This document shows, in pieces, positions 16,871-25,565 of a stretch of DNA of 64,000 nt; position 1 is the first letter of the stretch; each line of letters begins with the position of its first letter. The notes under the pieces are model-generated. The model was not told where the DNA came from, searched no databases, and saw nothing but the letters and a program-made list of their open reading frames with translations. The translations under genes and the position numbers were made by a program. This stretch comes from Mucilaginibacter rubeus (GTDB lineage Bacteria > Bacteroidota > Bacteroidia > Sphingobacteriales > Sphingobacteriaceae). The stretch is taken from positions 62,001 through 126,000 of the forward strand of contig NZ_CP043450.1 in the NCBI RefSeq assembly GCF_003286415.2, written 5' to 3'.

Positions 16871-19468
16871 TTAATCGTCGTCGTCCTTAAATTGAGGATC
16901 AGCTTTCAATCCCAATGCTTTTAAGCCTTTTCCGTGTGCCCCGAAATAGGCCTTTGGAAAAGGTATATCACCGTGAATGGTTGACCATAAATATTCACTG
17001 AACAGCAAGGCATCCTTATCATTAAGGTCTGGTTTCGAAAAATCCAGCTTTTGCGTTAAAGGGGCCAGTTTTATCATGGTTTTACTGGTCATCTTTTTCT
17101 TTGGCGGGTTCATTTCATTTACGGGAATAACAGGTGTTAATGAAGCATAGCCCTGATAATCCGGGTTGGCCTTGAAACAGTCGGTCATTAAAGGTGCCAT
17201 TGCCACCAGTTGATTCATGGGCTGCACACCAAAGATCTGACAAATGGTATGAAGCACAGATGCCTGGTTATAAAATTTACTGACGGTAGTATTGCGCTTA
17301 ACATAGGGACCGGCTACAAAACAAACCGACCTGTGCCCATCCACATGATCGGTGCCACTTTGTGGGTCATCTTCATTAATAAATATGGCCATATCTTTCC
17401 AGAAAGAACTTTTTGAAAGGGCTTCAATTACCCGGCCCGTTGCCAGGTCATTATCGGCCACGTAAGCGCGTGGAGTAGGCAGGTTTTCGGCATAACCGCT
17501 GGTATGGTCGTTGGATAAATAAATAATGGTAAATTCAGGAAAACTGCCTTTTGCCTCATATTCCTGCAGTGCTTTTATGAAAACATCCGTTCTTATCCCT
17601 TCCGGAATGGTTAAATTCCAGCCTGGGAACCTTAAATCGCTATATTTTTCAAGGCTTTTAACCTGGTATCCGCATTTGTAAAAGATAGAATCACTTTTGT
17701 TTTTCCAGCCGTTATATAAATCTGTCCAGGTTTTACCGTTTGTTACTTCAGCAAAATCCAGCTCGCCGAAATTCCGGAATGAAATACCTTTACGTAGCAA
17801 GTGATCCCAGATAAAACCACAACCGGCGTAACACAGCGGGTCGGTGCCAAAATCATAGGCACAATGCCCAGCCGAAAAATCTTTTTCATGATAAGGTGTC
17901 GAAATGCCCTGAGTTGCCCATTGATGCCCATCGCTTGAGTTGATGCCATTGCAATAATAATTATCCAATAAAACAAACTGTTCGGCAAGGCTGTGCGCGT
18001 TTGGTGTTACCTGTTTGGAATATTCAACAAGTTTAGGGTCGCAATTCCCTTTCCCAAAATCACCCAATTCCTGATCGAATTTTTTATTTTCCCTGATGAT
18101 GTAAACAACATGTTTTATGGAAGAAGGCTCTCCAACGTTTGATGGAACCGGCTGAGGTTTAGCGGTCAAATTCGCCTCGGCCTGTGCCCTTAACATTTCT
18201 ATAAAATGGAACCCTTTTTCCGCATCTGCGGTGTATCTGGCTAATTGTTCTTTATTGGTGGGTAGTACAGCCTTTTGTAAAGAACCCTGTTTAAGCGGCG
18301 TTACATTTCCGATAAATAAATGGTCTTCTGTAGCGCAAACCGCTCCCGGAAAGCCGCCGGCCGCAACAAAACCGTAAGGACCTTTTTGTGGTTGTTTGGG
18401 GTTAATAAGCGCGATTGAATTGTTACCCGCGTTGGCTGCGTATAAGACCTTACCGTCCGGACTGAACGATAATCCAGTCGTCAGGCTTCCGTATGGAAGC
18501 GCGGGATCTGGTTTGGTACTGATTGTTTGCACAACTTTAAAGGTTTTCGCATCTACTACGCTTATGCCATCGCCGCTATCATCACTTACATAAAGCAAAT
18601 CCCCGTCAGGCGACAAAACCATCGACTCGGGGTGTATGCGGGTAGTGATTTCATGAATTACTTTTCTTGATTGGATATCAATTACAGAAACAGAACCGCG
18701 CAGCGCTATAGAGTAATCGTCCACGGCAACCTTTGTGCCCGCGGACGCTTCCGTTCTGTCCCCTTTTTTAGCGTTCGGGCCGCCGAAATTGCTGACGAAC
18801 GCAAGCTTTTTGTCTTTACTGATAGCAATGGCGTAAGGGCAAACACCAACAGGTATTTTGTTTAATACTTTGCCTTTGTCAATATCTACAACTGCAACCT
18901 GGTTAGGAATAGCAAGCGCTACATAAGCGACATTGTTGCTAACCAGTCCAATACCTAATGGTGTTGTTGGCTTTTTATCAATTGAAAGATCAATTTCCTT
19001 AGAAAGCTTAAATACGCCTGACTGGTTAAGTTTTCCTATATACAGGTTTCTTTGCGCGCCGGTAAAATATACTGTAGAGTCATTGCCGCCAATGGCAAGT
19101 CCATACATCGACCCCGATTCGCCTTTTTCATATTCAAACTGGTTAACAACTTTAAAGCTATCGGCACTGATAACAGCTAACCCTTTGTTGCTTTTTGAAA
19201 CAAGAAACTTCTTTTTACGGGCCAATTCAATGTTCAATACCCGGGTGCCTTTGGGTAAATCCAGGGTTTGCCCGGCGGGATTAAACAACTGACTGTTCAC
19301 AAACATCCTGTCACCTGCCGATAATTTATTCCAGGAAGTATCAACCGGGGCTTTCACGTCTTTTCGTCTTTGAGGCGTTTTTGCTGATTGGGCCAATGAA
19401 TTTTGAATGCCAAAAAACGAAAAGGTTAGGAAAGAAGTAACACCAAAGACAATGGTTGATATTCTCAT
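16871..19468 (-). CDS. YVTN beta-propeller / phosphoesterase (PF04185-type) fusion protein
   Basis: An 865-residue exported protein. After the signal peptide (ending near NSLAQ) comes a seven-bladed-propeller region of YVTN repeats (about 60-400), with repeated blocks such as VAVVDIDKGKVLNKIPVG, VSVIDIQSRKVIHEI and ISVVDAKTFKVVQTIST. From about residue 450 the chain is a phosphoesterase of the phospholipase C/acid phosphatase family: HVVYIIRENKKFDQELGDFG, LLDNYYCNG, DHTSGYAENLPTPRAYVADNDLATGR and NEDDPQSGTDHVDGHRS carry the metal-binding Asn/Asp/His residues. It ends in an acidic DDDD tail. It probably acts on phosphate esters in the periplasm; the substrate is unknown. Both halves are intact and the gene is monocistronic. 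Confidence 0.85.
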   Translation of the reverse strand: MRISTIVFGVTSFLTFSFFGIQNSLAQSAKTPQRRKDVKAPVDTSWNKLSAGDRMFVNSQLFNPAGQTLDLPKGTRVLNIELARKKKFLVSKSNKGLAVISADSFKVVNQFEYEKGESGSMYGLAIGGNDSTVYFTGAQRNLYIGKLNQSGVFKLSKEIDLSIDKKPTTPLGIGLVSNNVAYVALAIPNQVAVVDIDKGKVLNKIPVGVCPYAIAISKDKKLAFVSNFGGPNAKKGDRTEASAGTKVAVDDYSIALRGSVSVIDIQSRKVIHEITTRIHPESMVLSPDGDLLYVSDDSGDGISVVDAKTFKVVQTISTKPDPALPYGSLTTGLSFSPDGKVLYAANAGNNSIALINPKQPQKGPYGFVAAGGFPGAVCATEDHLFIGNVTPLKQGSLQKAVLPTNKEQLARYTADAEKGFHFIEMLRAQAEANLTAKPQPVPSNVGEPSSIKHVVYIIRENKKFDQELGDFGKGNCDPKLVEYSKQVTPNAHSLAEQFVLLDNYYCNGINSSDGHQWATQGISTPYHEKDFSAGHCAYDFGTDPLCYAGCGFIWDHLLRKGISFRNFGELDFAEVTNGKTWTDLYNGWKNKSDSIFYKCGYQVKSLEKYSDLRFPGWNLTIPEGIRTDVFIKALQEYEAKGSFPEFTIIYLSNDHTSGYAENLPTPRAYVADNDLATGRVIEALSKSSFWKDMAIFINEDDPQSGTDHVDGHRSVCFVAGPYVKRNTTVSKFYNQASVLHTICQIFGVQPMNQLVAMAPLMTDCFKANPDYQGYASLTPVIPVNEMNPPKKKMTSKTMIKLAPLTQKLDFSKPDLNDKDALLFSEYLWSTIHGDIPFPKAYFGAHGKGLKALGLKADPQFKDDDD

Positions 19469-19773
19469 AGCTGACAGGCTGATATTATAAAATCAGGTAA
19501 ATAATAAATCTTGAATATGGTTTAACAATTATAAAAAAAGTTTATTAATGCTAAATATTGTAATCGTTAATAAAGTATGAATTATGATCGGTTTGTGGTC
19601 TTCCTACCTCAATCTATGTATCTTGCTCACTGTTCATCCTTGCTTGTTGGGGTTATTATAAGCAATAGGAATCTAACAAACATTGAATGAAACACTGCCT
19701 ATCTGGATGTTTTCGGTTGATATAAAAGAGAAGGCGTACAGAACGTTATAATTATGCTCAAGCACTTTGACGG
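19469..19773. other. 305-bp intergenic region, nothing recognised
   Basis: AT-rich sequence between two minus-strand genes. It should hold the promoter of the propeller/phosphoesterase gene and the end of the DUF5009 transcript. I found no convincing hairpin, repeat or short gene. Confidence 0.4.
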
Positions 19774-20979
19774 TTAAATCTTAATATATATTCCCCGTTT
19801 GTACATCCAGTACAGTATCAGCCATAGTAAAAGCAGTGTTAAAGCGCCGCTGATGAGTGTAGCATAGGCTATTCCGAAAACCTGGTCGTAATGTGGGCCG
19901 AGATGTATGTAAAGATTGTCGGTTATGAATTGACGTATGCCTCCGTCTGACATTACGTATGCCGCTATAGAATTCATGCCGATTACCTTAAGGAAGAATA
20001 ATGGTTTTTTGTATTCTTTTAAATCAACGATGAAGTAAAGCAATGACAGGAAGCAAAAACAGATCCCTCCGCTGAAAATTGCCCAGGCAGGAGTCCAGAT
20101 CCTTTTTACGATTGGATTGAGATTTGTCAGGTGCAGCAAGACCCCGAATGCAATGAGGCTGATTCCGGTGATGAGCAGAGATTTCAGTTTTGTACTGCTT
20201 GGGGAATTACTCATTAACACTCCGCCGGCCAAAAGGCCAAGGATCATAGTACCTAAAGTTGGAATGAAGCTCAGTGTGGAATAGCCGCCATCATTGTAAA
20301 GGAAGGGTGAGCTGCGCGGAAATAGATTGAGAAACCAACTATCGAAGGCCCAGGCCAGGTTAGTGTTTTTGTTCCAGTGCGCCGCGAATCCGTGCAGGTT
20401 ATATTCCCAGGTTGGGCTTACTCCTGCGAATGCATAGTTGAAACCCGGGCCGGGCAAAGGATACAACGCAAAAGCAAGCCAGTATCCCAATAGTATAATG
20501 ATGAGCGCTCCTATTTGTATCCTGCGGGAACAGAAACCGAGCATAACAAGAAAGGTATAGCCGAGTCCTATCTGGGTTAAAGTATCTTCAAAAGTGAAAT
20601 AAGTTTGATTTTTACCTAATGATCTTAAGAAGATACCGAGAAGAATCAGGATCAGCGACCGCTTGATGGCGTGGGTAAGAAGTGCTGTTTTGGTAGCACC
20701 TTTATTTATTCTGGAGGCCAGAGAGAAAGGAAGTACCACACCCACTAAAAAAGTAAAGGAGGGCTGGATCATGTCGTGAAGGCTTAACCAGGTCCAGGCA
20801 ACGTGCGACTGGTTGAAGGCGAGGATTGCCCAAAAACGGTTGCCCGGTAGCAAACCCGATACATCCTGAAAGGAAAGAACTTCTCCCATCATCAGCAACA
20901 TCACTAAACCCCGGTAAACATCCACTGAAGCAATTCGGCCTGCTGGCAGGGCAGGAGCAGCCCCTGTACTTTTTTTCAT
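19774..20979 (-). CDS. DUF5009 / HGSNAT-like acyltransferase membrane protein
   Basis: A 401-residue polytopic inner-membrane protein with about ten hydrophobic helices. The opening (RIASVDVYRGLVMLLMMGE) and the next block (SFTFLVGVVLPFSLASRINKGATK) match the COG4299 family, related to human heparan-alpha-glucosaminide N-acetyltransferase, which moves acetyl groups across a membrane onto sugars. The end (FFLKVIGMNSIAAYVMSDGG) is also conserved in the family. It follows the ECF42-type sigma gene after 96 bp on the same strand. In Bacteroidota these proteins are thought to act in glycan use or cell-envelope modification; the substrate is not known. Confidence 0.82.
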   Translation of the reverse strand: MKKSTGAAPALPAGRIASVDVYRGLVMLLMMGEVLSFQDVSGLLPGNRFWAILAFNQSHVAWTWLSLHDMIQPSFTFLVGVVLPFSLASRINKGATKTALLTHAIKRSLILILLGIFLRSLGKNQTYFTFEDTLTQIGLGYTFLVMLGFCSRRIQIGALIIILLGYWLAFALYPLPGPGFNYAFAGVSPTWEYNLHGFAAHWNKNTNLAWAFDSWFLNLFPRSSPFLYNDGGYSTLSFIPTLGTMILGLLAGGVLMSNSPSSTKLKSLLITGISLIAFGVLLHLTNLNPIVKRIWTPAWAIFSGGICFCFLSLLYFIVDLKEYKKPLFFLKVIGMNSIAAYVMSDGGIRQFITDNLYIHLGPHYDQVFGIAYATLISGALTLLLLWLILYWMYKRGIYIKI

Positions 20980-21075
20980 AATTGGCGCTTGAAATATTCC
21001 TTTTAAGGTATCATTCTTTTAACAGTTCTGCAAATACCGTTTGGTGGGAATTGGCCCAGTATCTTGTTAAAGCCG

Positions 21076-22329
21076 CTACTCCGGACGCTTCAATCTCAAC
21101 TGCTGTATTTCTTTTTGAAGGGTTTTCTTTTCGGCTGACGATTTTGTTAAAAGGATGGCTTTATCGTAGTGGACTACGGCTTGGGCAGGATCGGTAGCTG
21201 TATACAGATATCCCAGTAATTCATGATAGTGGCTATTTTCAATCATGTTTAACTTTTCGGTTTCGGCAATTGCCGGTGCGTGCCCGTTTACTTTGGCCAA
21301 AGCAAAAATCCTGTTAAGCAGTGCTACGGGCGAGCGCTCTATAATAACAAGCTGATTGTACAATTGCAAAATATGTTGCCATTTGTTGGTATCGGCAGGA
21401 GTGGTATGCCAGTAGGCTATAGCTGCTTCCAGGTGATATTTTGATGTCTCGTTGCCGTTGCAGGCTTCAACCAGGTAATAGTTACCTTTTTCAGTTAGTG
21501 CTTTATCCCAAAGTTTTCTGTCCTGTTGCTCGTAAGTGATGGCCTCGCCTTTATTATTTACACGGGCGTCAAGGCGCGAACTTTGAAAACAGAACAAGGC
21601 CAGCAAGGCATTTGCCTGGGGAGTATTGGTCAATGCGTTTTCTGTTAATAAAAGTATTAACCGGATGGCTTCAAGACAAAGCTCTTTTTGTACCTGCTTA
21701 TCGCTTGTTTTAGAAAAATATCCTTCGTTAAATAACAGATACAGTGTTTTTAATACTGTATCCATTCGCCTCATTATTTCGCTTTTGGTGAGTACGCTGA
21801 TCTGAAAATTATCCCGCCGAAGTTCGGCACGGGCTCGTTGCAGTCGTTTTTTTATAGTTTCTGTTTTAGCTAAAAAGGCATTGGCTATTACTTCCACGCT
21901 AAAACCGCAAAGTACCTGAAGCGCCAGACAGATCTGCGCTTCAGGTGAAATACCGGGGTTGCATACAGCAAATATCATAGCCAGCTGACTGTCTGAAATA
22001 TGTTGACGTGTAAACTCAAGATCGTTTATCCCATCTTCATGATCATCCGGATTGCTCTCTTTCTGATGATTTTCAACAACATTCAGGTGTTTGAGGCAAT
22101 CCCTTGCCTTGTTTTTTGCGACTGTATAAAGCCACGCTACCGGGTTTTCGGGTATGCCGTTTGCAACCCAGTTTGCTGAGGCTGTAGCAAAAGTATCGCT
22201 CACAATGTCCTCCGCTATTTCAATGTGCTTTAGGCCAAAACGGCGGTATAAAACCGCTGTCATTTTGGAATACTCTAACCTGAACAGGTTAGGCAAAAGC
22301 TCATGTTTAGCGCCGGCGCCGGTATTCAT
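21076..22329 (-). CDS. ECF42-type RNA polymerase sigma factor with C-terminal helical extension
   Basis: A 417-residue sigma factor, about twice the normal ECF length. Sigma region 2 lies near residues 10-80 (RLEYSKMTAVLYRRFG, then IVSDTFATASANW). Region 4 lies near 110-180 (MIFAVCNPGISPEAQICLALQVLCGFSVEVIANAFLAKTETIKKRLQRAR). The remaining ~220 residues are helical TPR-like sequence (YLEAAIAYWHTT, LLGYLYTATDPAQAVVHYDKAI), as in the ECF42 group/DUF6596. That group is typically linked to DGPF/YCII proteins, and a YCII gene indeed ends 3 bp upstream. No anti-sigma factor is present, in line with ECF42, where the C-terminal extension is thought to control activity. Confidence 0.9.
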   Translation of the reverse strand: MNTGAGAKHELLPNLFRLEYSKMTAVLYRRFGLKHIEIAEDIVSDTFATASANWVANGIPENPVAWLYTVAKNKARDCLKHLNVVENHQKESNPDDHEDGINDLEFTRQHISDSQLAMIFAVCNPGISPEAQICLALQVLCGFSVEVIANAFLAKTETIKKRLQRARAELRRDNFQISVLTKSEIMRRMDTVLKTLYLLFNEGYFSKTSDKQVQKELCLEAIRLILLLTENALTNTPQANALLALFCFQSSRLDARVNNKGEAITYEQQDRKLWDKALTEKGNYYLVEACNGNETSKYHLEAAIAYWHTTPADTNKWQHILQLYNQLVIIERSPVALLNRIFALAKVNGHAPAIAETEKLNMIENSHYHELLGYLYTATDPAQAVVHYDKAILLTKSSAEKKTLQKEIQQLRLKRPE

Positions 22330-22332
22330 TTG

Positions 22333-22680
22333 TTAACGATCATGGTTATATAACTTAACAACTTCGCGTACCTCAATGCTGCCGCCGATCTTATATATCG
22401 GGTTGGCTTTAGCCAGTTCCACGGCCTCATCAAGGGTTTCTGTTTTAATGATAACGTAGCCGCTGATGAATTCCTTGATCTCGGTGTAAGGTCCGTCGGT
22501 TATGGCTGCGCCATTATTTACTATTCTCGCATTAGCCGCCGATAACGAATTTCCTTTATCTACCAGTTTATTTTGCGCGGCTATGCTGGCCAGCCAATTT
22601 GTTCTTTCCTGAATTTGTTCGGGTGTGGGCTGTGCGTCAGCGTGTTTACTCATCCGGAATATTAATGCAAACTCTTTCAT
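22333..22680 (-). CDS. YCII-related (DGPF) protein
   Basis: A 115-residue ferredoxin-like-fold protein of the YCII/DGPF family: EFALIFRMS at the N-terminus, then AAITDGPYTEIKEFISGYVIIKTETLDEAVELAKANP containing the signature DGP[FY]. The family's biochemical role is unclear. It is the standard neighbour of ECF42 sigma factors, and here it directly precedes one (3 bp gap) and follows an azoreductase gene (21 bp gap), so all three are probably one transcript. Confidence 0.9.
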   Translation of the reverse strand: MKEFALIFRMSKHADAQPTPEQIQERTNWLASIAAQNKLVDKGNSLSAANARIVNNGAAITDGPYTEIKEFISGYVIIKTETLDEAVELAKANPIYKIGGSIEVREVVKLYNHDR

Positions 22681-22701
22681 GGTTTCATTTTATAATAAGG
22701 T

Positions 22702-23319
22702 TTAACTCACTGCAGTTGCACTTTGAATATCATTACAAATCTGGTCATAATCAACCATAAAATCGGGAGCAGCGGTTCCCTCAATAATGAGCGGAATAAT
22801 GGTCTCTATGCCCATGTAGTTCAAAATGGTCTGAAGATAATTAACGATGTAATCATTTACCGGGTCAAATCCGCTATTGGTATAGTTACCTCCTGCTGTT
22901 ATGGCAAGGTAAACAACTTTATCTTTTAATAATCCAATCCTGCTGCCATCCCGCTGATAGGCTATAGTATGGCCAAAGCGCACAATCTGATCAATATAAG
23001 CCTTTAAAGCGGCGTGTATACCAAAATTATACATCGGTGCTCCTAAAACGATGATATCAGCTGCTTTTATTTCGCGGAGCACCGCGTCCGAATAACTTAA
23101 TTTTTGATTCTCATCATCGCTTCTCTCTGCTTCATTTTTAAATAATGCTGAAATATGCAGGCCATCCAGATAGGGGAGTTCGGCGGCCAATAAATCACGT
23201 TCGGCAATCTTACATTCTTTATGCTGATTACAAAGTTGTTTGATAATGGCGCGTGCAAGCTTAACGCTGTGACCATGTTCGCCCTTGGGGCTGGAAATAA
23301 TGTGCAGTATATTTTTCAT
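22702..23319 (-). CDS. azoR: FMN-dependent NADH-azoreductase (AzoR-like flavodoxin-fold reductase)
   Basis: A 205-residue flavodoxin-fold quinone/azo reductase. The FMN phosphate loop is ISSPKGEHGHSVKLARAI near residues 8-25. The second flavin block is ADIIVLGAPMYNFGIHAALKAYIDQIVRFGHTI (about 83-115). The Y-NSGFDPVNDYIVNYLQTILNYMG segment near the end is also typical of AzoR. An in-frame start 16 codons earlier exists at 23367, but the family begins at MKNILHI, so 23319 is used. It heads a run with the YCII protein and ECF42 sigma factor. The upstream region carries a pair of palindromic operators (23460-23503), consistent with control by quinone/electrophile stress, though no regulator gene adjoins. 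Confidence 0.88.
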   Translation of the reverse strand: MKNILHIISSPKGEHGHSVKLARAIIKQLCNQHKECKIAERDLLAAELPYLDGLHISALFKNEAERSDDENQKLSYSDAVLREIKAADIIVLGAPMYNFGIHAALKAYIDQIVRFGHTIAYQRDGSRIGLLKDKVVYLAITAGGNYTNSGFDPVNDYIVNYLQTILNYMGIETIIPLIIEGTAAPDFMVDYDQICNDIQSATAVS

Positions 23320-23459
23320 CGACAAGTTTTTAGCCAGATGACGACTAACAACCTTTAATGGGGACAAAGTGATGGCGATACGAGTGAGAAAATTTAATAA
23401 ATAGTGATTTGCTATTTAGAGCTGATTTTAAGGAAGAAAAAAATTAAGAAAAAAATTGC

Positions 23460-23503
23460 GTAACTCATAAGTTACCTATATCTTTATGTAACTTATGAGT
23501 TAC
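23460..23503. promoter_or_regulatory. Twin palindromic operators between azoR and the SRPBCC gene
   Basis: Two 16-bp palindromes of form GTAACT-N4-AGTTAC: GTAACTCATAAGTTAC (23460-23475) and GTAACTTATGAGTTAC (23488-23503). Their centres are 28 bp apart. The N4 cores are reverse complements, so the pair together also forms a 16-bp-arm inverted repeat. The sites lie in the divergent region between azoR (minus) and the SRPBCC gene (plus). A dimeric repressor encoded elsewhere is the likely ligand. Confidence 0.65.
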
Positions 23504-23632
23504 CTATTATTGAAAGGTTATTCGATATGTAGACTGTTTTATGTCCGGAATAATAACAGGGGAGTCGACGGGCTCTGAATATGAGATCGAAAGCCAATAA
23601 ATAATCAATTATTCAACTAAAAGATCAAAAAA

Positions 23633-24088
23633 ATGACAACAACAGATTTTAGCACAACCTTAATGGTAAATCAAACACCTGAAGAAGTTTTTGATGCCAT
23701 AAAAAACGTTCGCGGCTGGTGGTCTGGCCTGCATGCAGAAAGCTTTGACGGAGAATCGGATAAACTTGGTGATGAGTTTTCTTTTTTTGCCGGCGATGGC
23801 GCGCATTATACTAAGCATAAGCTTGTTGAACTGGTTCCATCCAAAAAAATAACCTGGTTGGTAACAGATAGTAAATTAACCTTTGTACCAAACCAAACCG
23901 AGTGGACCGGCACAAACCTATCTTTTGATATTTCGGCCGAGGGCGATGCCACAAAAATTGTGTTTACGCATAAGGGCCTGGTTCCGGAATTTGAATGCTA
24001 CAGCGCTTGCGCACCAGCCTGGACACAATATGTTCAGCAGCAATTACCAAATTGGATAGCTACAGCCACTGCGACTAAAGCGGTATAG
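23633..24088 (+). CDS. SRPBCC (START/AHA1-like) domain protein
   Basis: A 151-residue helix-grip-fold protein: FSTTLMVNQTPEEVFDAIKNVRGWW at the N-terminus is the standard SRPBCC/ATPase-activator opening. A beta-sheet region (KLVELVPSKKITWLVTDSKL, then TNLSFDISAEGDATKIVFTHKGL) and the C-terminal helix ACAPAWTQYVQQQLPNW follow. Members bind hydrophobic ligands or act as co-chaperones, and this one has no assigned ligand. It is divergent from azoR with twin palindromes between them, so the two are probably co-regulated. Confidence 0.85.
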   Translation: MTTTDFSTTLMVNQTPEEVFDAIKNVRGWWSGLHAESFDGESDKLGDEFSFFAGDGAHYTKHKLVELVPSKKITWLVTDSKLTFVPNQTEWTGTNLSFDISAEGDATKIVFTHKGLVPEFECYSACAPAWTQYVQQQLPNWIATATATKAV

Positions 24089-24140
24089 GCAGGCAACAAT
24101 GTCTGATGCTTTTGGTAGCCGGGGCTGCAAAAACGCAATG

Positions 24141-24545
24141 CTATTTGCGTAATTGCTCCGGCTCCAAATTGCCTACCTGTTTAGATAAACCTAAAAAATC
24201 AAAATAGTTCCAGCCTGAAGTGAGAACGCCGTCCTCAATTTTCGCGATTGTGACTCCGCTAAAATGTACCTCTTTACCCGTTGCTGTATGTATCCCGAAT
24301 ACATTAACCAAGGCGGCAATTTCATCGCCCTCGGATATCATTTTTTCAATATCAAACTTAAGGTTTGAATATACTTTCCTGAAATCGTCATAAAAATCTT
24401 TGAAAAGATGTGACCCTGTAAATGTCTCGCCTACTCCGTGTACTTTAACATCGGGATGCAGCATTTCGTCCATAACTGCCGGGTTGCTGTTATTCCATAC
24501 TTCGGTAAACCAGCGGATGATAAAATCTTTGTTTGTGTTGTTCAT
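24141..24545 (-). CDS. SnoaL-like (NTF2-fold) protein
   Basis: A 134-residue NTF2-like protein of the SnoaL/ester-cyclase group: FIIRWFTEVWNNSNPAVMDEMLHPDVKVHG at the start, then FKDFYDDFRKVYSNLKFDIEKMISEGDEIAALVNVFGIHTAT and KIEDGVLTSGWNYFDFLGL. These small proteins form a cone-shaped hydrophobic pocket and include polyketide cyclases and many uncharacterised members. It is convergent with the SRPBCC gene and monocistronic. No specific function can be read. Confidence 0.82.
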   Translation of the reverse strand: MNNTNKDFIIRWFTEVWNNSNPAVMDEMLHPDVKVHGVGETFTGSHLFKDFYDDFRKVYSNLKFDIEKMISEGDEIAALVNVFGIHTATGKEVHFSGVTIAKIEDGVLTSGWNYFDFLGLSKQVGNLEPEQLRK

Positions 24546-24789
24546 GGTTGTTGGTTTAAGTATTAATGAGATTGAATTTATGGTTGTACTAATGTAAGTA
24601 TTTAATTATCAAAGTTTAACGAAAAAAAACAGATGCTTTGAATACCGAACTTAAACGAAAAATGCTTTTTCAGTTAGGTCACCGCCTGCACAGAATTCGC
24701 ATCTTTAACACGGTATTGTCAATAATGAAGCATAAGGCGGATAATAGGCCATTCTTATTATATTTATATCGTTATCATATTGATTTTTC

Positions 24790-25467
24790 ATGATGCCTGA
24801 GTTTTTCCATTCCTTTATACATCTGCTTTTTATAGGTATTATCGCATTGTTTCCGGTTGTAAACCCGATAGGTTCGGCGTTAATCATTCTACCTTACTTT
24901 GCTAATCTTGATGCTGCCGAAAAGCGAAAGGCCGTGAATAAAATTACAGTATATGCTTTTTCAATCTGTACGGTTTCATTGTTTGCGGGGCATTGGATCC
25001 TGGAATTGTTTGGAATTTCCATTCCTGTTATTCAGCTGGCAGGCGGGATTATGATCTGTAAAATGGGCTGGGAGTTTTTATCATCCGATAAGCAGGATAG
25101 CGATCCACAGGAAAGTCCGGTTGATGGTGCAAAGCCGTCCGGGTATCATAATATAGAAGACAAGCTATTCTATCCCATTACATTCCCCATCACAACAGGG
25201 GCCGGCACAATTTCTGTATTGTTTACGCTTAGCGCGCACAGCGCCTCTCCCGATATGAAAGACTATTTTATTAATACCGGCGCTATCATGCTTTCCATCA
25301 TTTTTATGTGCGTGCTCATCTACATATTTTACCTGAACACCAAAACGCTTGTCGCTTTTCTGGGCTCAAACGGCGAAAAAATATTTAACAGGATTACTTC
25401 ATTTTTGATATTCTGCGTGGGGCTTCAGATTGCTTTTACCGGCATAAAAAGCCTATTCAAATTATAA
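24790..25467 (+). CDS. MarC-family membrane protein
   Basis: A 225-residue inner-membrane protein with six hydrophobic helices and the MarC/UPF0056 hallmarks: FIGIIALFPVVNPIGSALIILPYF near 13-36, IQLAGGIMICKMGWEFL near 78, and FYPITFPITTGAGTISVLFTLS near 125. The family's role is uncertain; an early link to antibiotic resistance was not confirmed. The first of two adjacent ATG codons is taken as the start. It stands alone. Confidence 0.92.
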   Translation: MMPEFFHSFIHLLFIGIIALFPVVNPIGSALIILPYFANLDAAEKRKAVNKITVYAFSICTVSLFAGHWILELFGISIPVIQLAGGIMICKMGWEFLSSDKQDSDPQESPVDGAKPSGYHNIEDKLFYPITFPITTGAGTISVLFTLSAHSASPDMKDYFINTGAIMLSIIFMCVLIYIFYLNTKTLVAFLGSNGEKIFNRITSFLIFCVGLQIAFTGIKSLFKL

Positions 25468-25565
25468 TTTGATAGATTGTAAAAAAGCGCTTACCTGGCG
25501 CATATAATCCAACAGAACTTTACCTTCGGAAATCTGTTTAAACTTGAAAACTATCACCAACCAAT

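Noticed and set aside
21076..22329. Reading the long sigma factor as a fusion error of two genes
   Set aside because: The C-terminal TPR-like extension is the normal build of the ECF42 group, and the YCII neighbour supports that assignment.
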